NCBI GenBank assembly: GCA_023135015.1
Contig: JAGLTZ010000070.1
Coordinates: forward strand, 1 to 6,089
DNA length: 6,089 bases
DNA from: Candidatus Latescibacterota bacterium
GTDB lineage: Bacteria > Blakebacterota > Blakebacteria > Blakebacterales > Blakebacteraceae
Direction: 5' to 3'
How positions within the stretch are numbered: position 1 is the first letter of the stretch; each line of letters begins with the position of its first letter. Shown here one piece after another: positions 5,785-6,089 of the stretch. The notes below the pieces were generated by a model. That model saw only the letters and a list, made by a program, of their open reading frames with translations. It was not told the origin of the DNA and did no database searches. The position numbers were made by a program, and so were the translations under genes.

Positions 5785-6089
5785 GTGTTAAAGACCCTTA
5801 CAATCGAGAAAAATGACGCCGGTCAGCGCGTCGATTCCTTCCTTCGGAAGCTCCTTCCGGACGCGCCGCACAGTCTGATTCAGAAACTTATTCGGACTGG
5901 CGGCATCCTGATCGACGGACGACCGGCCCGTCCCGCGGACCGGACGGAAGTGGGCATGGTGGTCGAGGTACGTGATGGGCGCGCCGCAGCAAGCGTCCGG
6001 TCCTTCAAAGAGCAGGAGAAACATATGCTAGATCTGATCCGGCCCGTATCCGACGAGCTGGAAATCCTCTACGAGGACGAGCACATACT
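5785..6089 (+). CDS. RluC-like 23S rRNA pseudouridine synthase, N-terminal part (runs off window)
   Basis: The first 101 codons of an RluA/RluC/RluD-family enzyme that converts uridines of 23S rRNA to pseudouridine. An N-terminal S4 RNA-binding domain covers about residues 12-63: AGQRVDSFLRKLLPDAPHS, then LIQKLIRTGGILIDGR and TEVGMVVEV. After a linker of about 30 residues the catalytic domain begins with LEILYEDEHIL at the window edge. The catalytic Asp motif (usually GRLDxxTSG) lies beyond the window. Motif spacing resembles RluC more than RluD, but the paralog cannot be settled from this part. The start is GTG at 5785: no in-frame ATG precedes the S4 domain, and KTLTIEKNDAGQRVD matches the family's N terminus. 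No Shine-Dalgarno is visible; the nearest promoter candidate would give a leader of about 10 bases. The gene is divergent from tatA. Confidence 0.93.
   Translation, partial: MLKTLTIEKNDAGQRVDSFLRKLLPDAPHSLIQKLIRTGGILIDGRPARPADRTEVGMVVEVRDGRAAASVRSFKEQEKHMLDLIRPVSDELEILYEDEHI

Overview
This window looks like a chromosomal segment of a free-living, Gram-negative-type bacterium. A periplasmic adaptor paired with a MacB/FtsX-type permease normally belongs to a cell with an outer membrane. The genes are moderately GC-rich, densely packed and lack eukaryotic or phage features. The phylum cannot be fixed from the sequence alone. I see no rRNA, tRNA, CRISPR array or transposase gene, and no gene-free stretch longer than about 150 bases.

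Layout. (1) Positions 1-184 may hold the 3' end of a plus-strand gene of unknown identity. (2) Positions 3725-177 carry an apparent minus-strand transport block: HlyD-type adaptor (2418-3647), MacB/FtsX-type permease (1182-2411, 6 bases later) and a ten-helix CaCA-family cation antiporter (177-1112). A HAD-family phosphatase-like gene (3725-4408) lies just upstream. No ABC ATPase is present, although adaptor and permease would need one. (3) A divergent junction at 4409-4608 leads to a plus-strand inositol-monophosphatase family gene (to 5433). (4) It converges, with stop codons overlapping, on a minus-strand tatA gene (5430-5636). (5) After a 148-base divergent intergenic region with a plausible promoter on each strand, a plus-strand RluC-like 23S rRNA pseudouridine synthase begins at 5785 and runs off the window.

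The most unusual signal is a 23-bp imperfect inverted repeat (19/23 identical, including a 13-bp exact run) at 123-145 and 1158-1180. It brackets the antiporter gene exactly, and its right arm starts one base past the permease stop codon. It could mark the ends of an inserted unit, or be a dispersed element found at gene 3' ends. Other points of note are the orphan permease/adaptor pair, a HAD motif I lacking its second Asp, a tatA start that should move to an internal GTG behind a strong ribosome binding site, and a GTG-started rluC-like gene that appears to have a very short leader.

Together the genes cover envelope transport (adaptor/permease, antiporter, Tat component) and general housekeeping (IMPase, HAD, pseudouridine synthase). 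I do not see a complete new multi-gene system. The IR-bracketed antiporter is the part that ordinary annotation would not explain.
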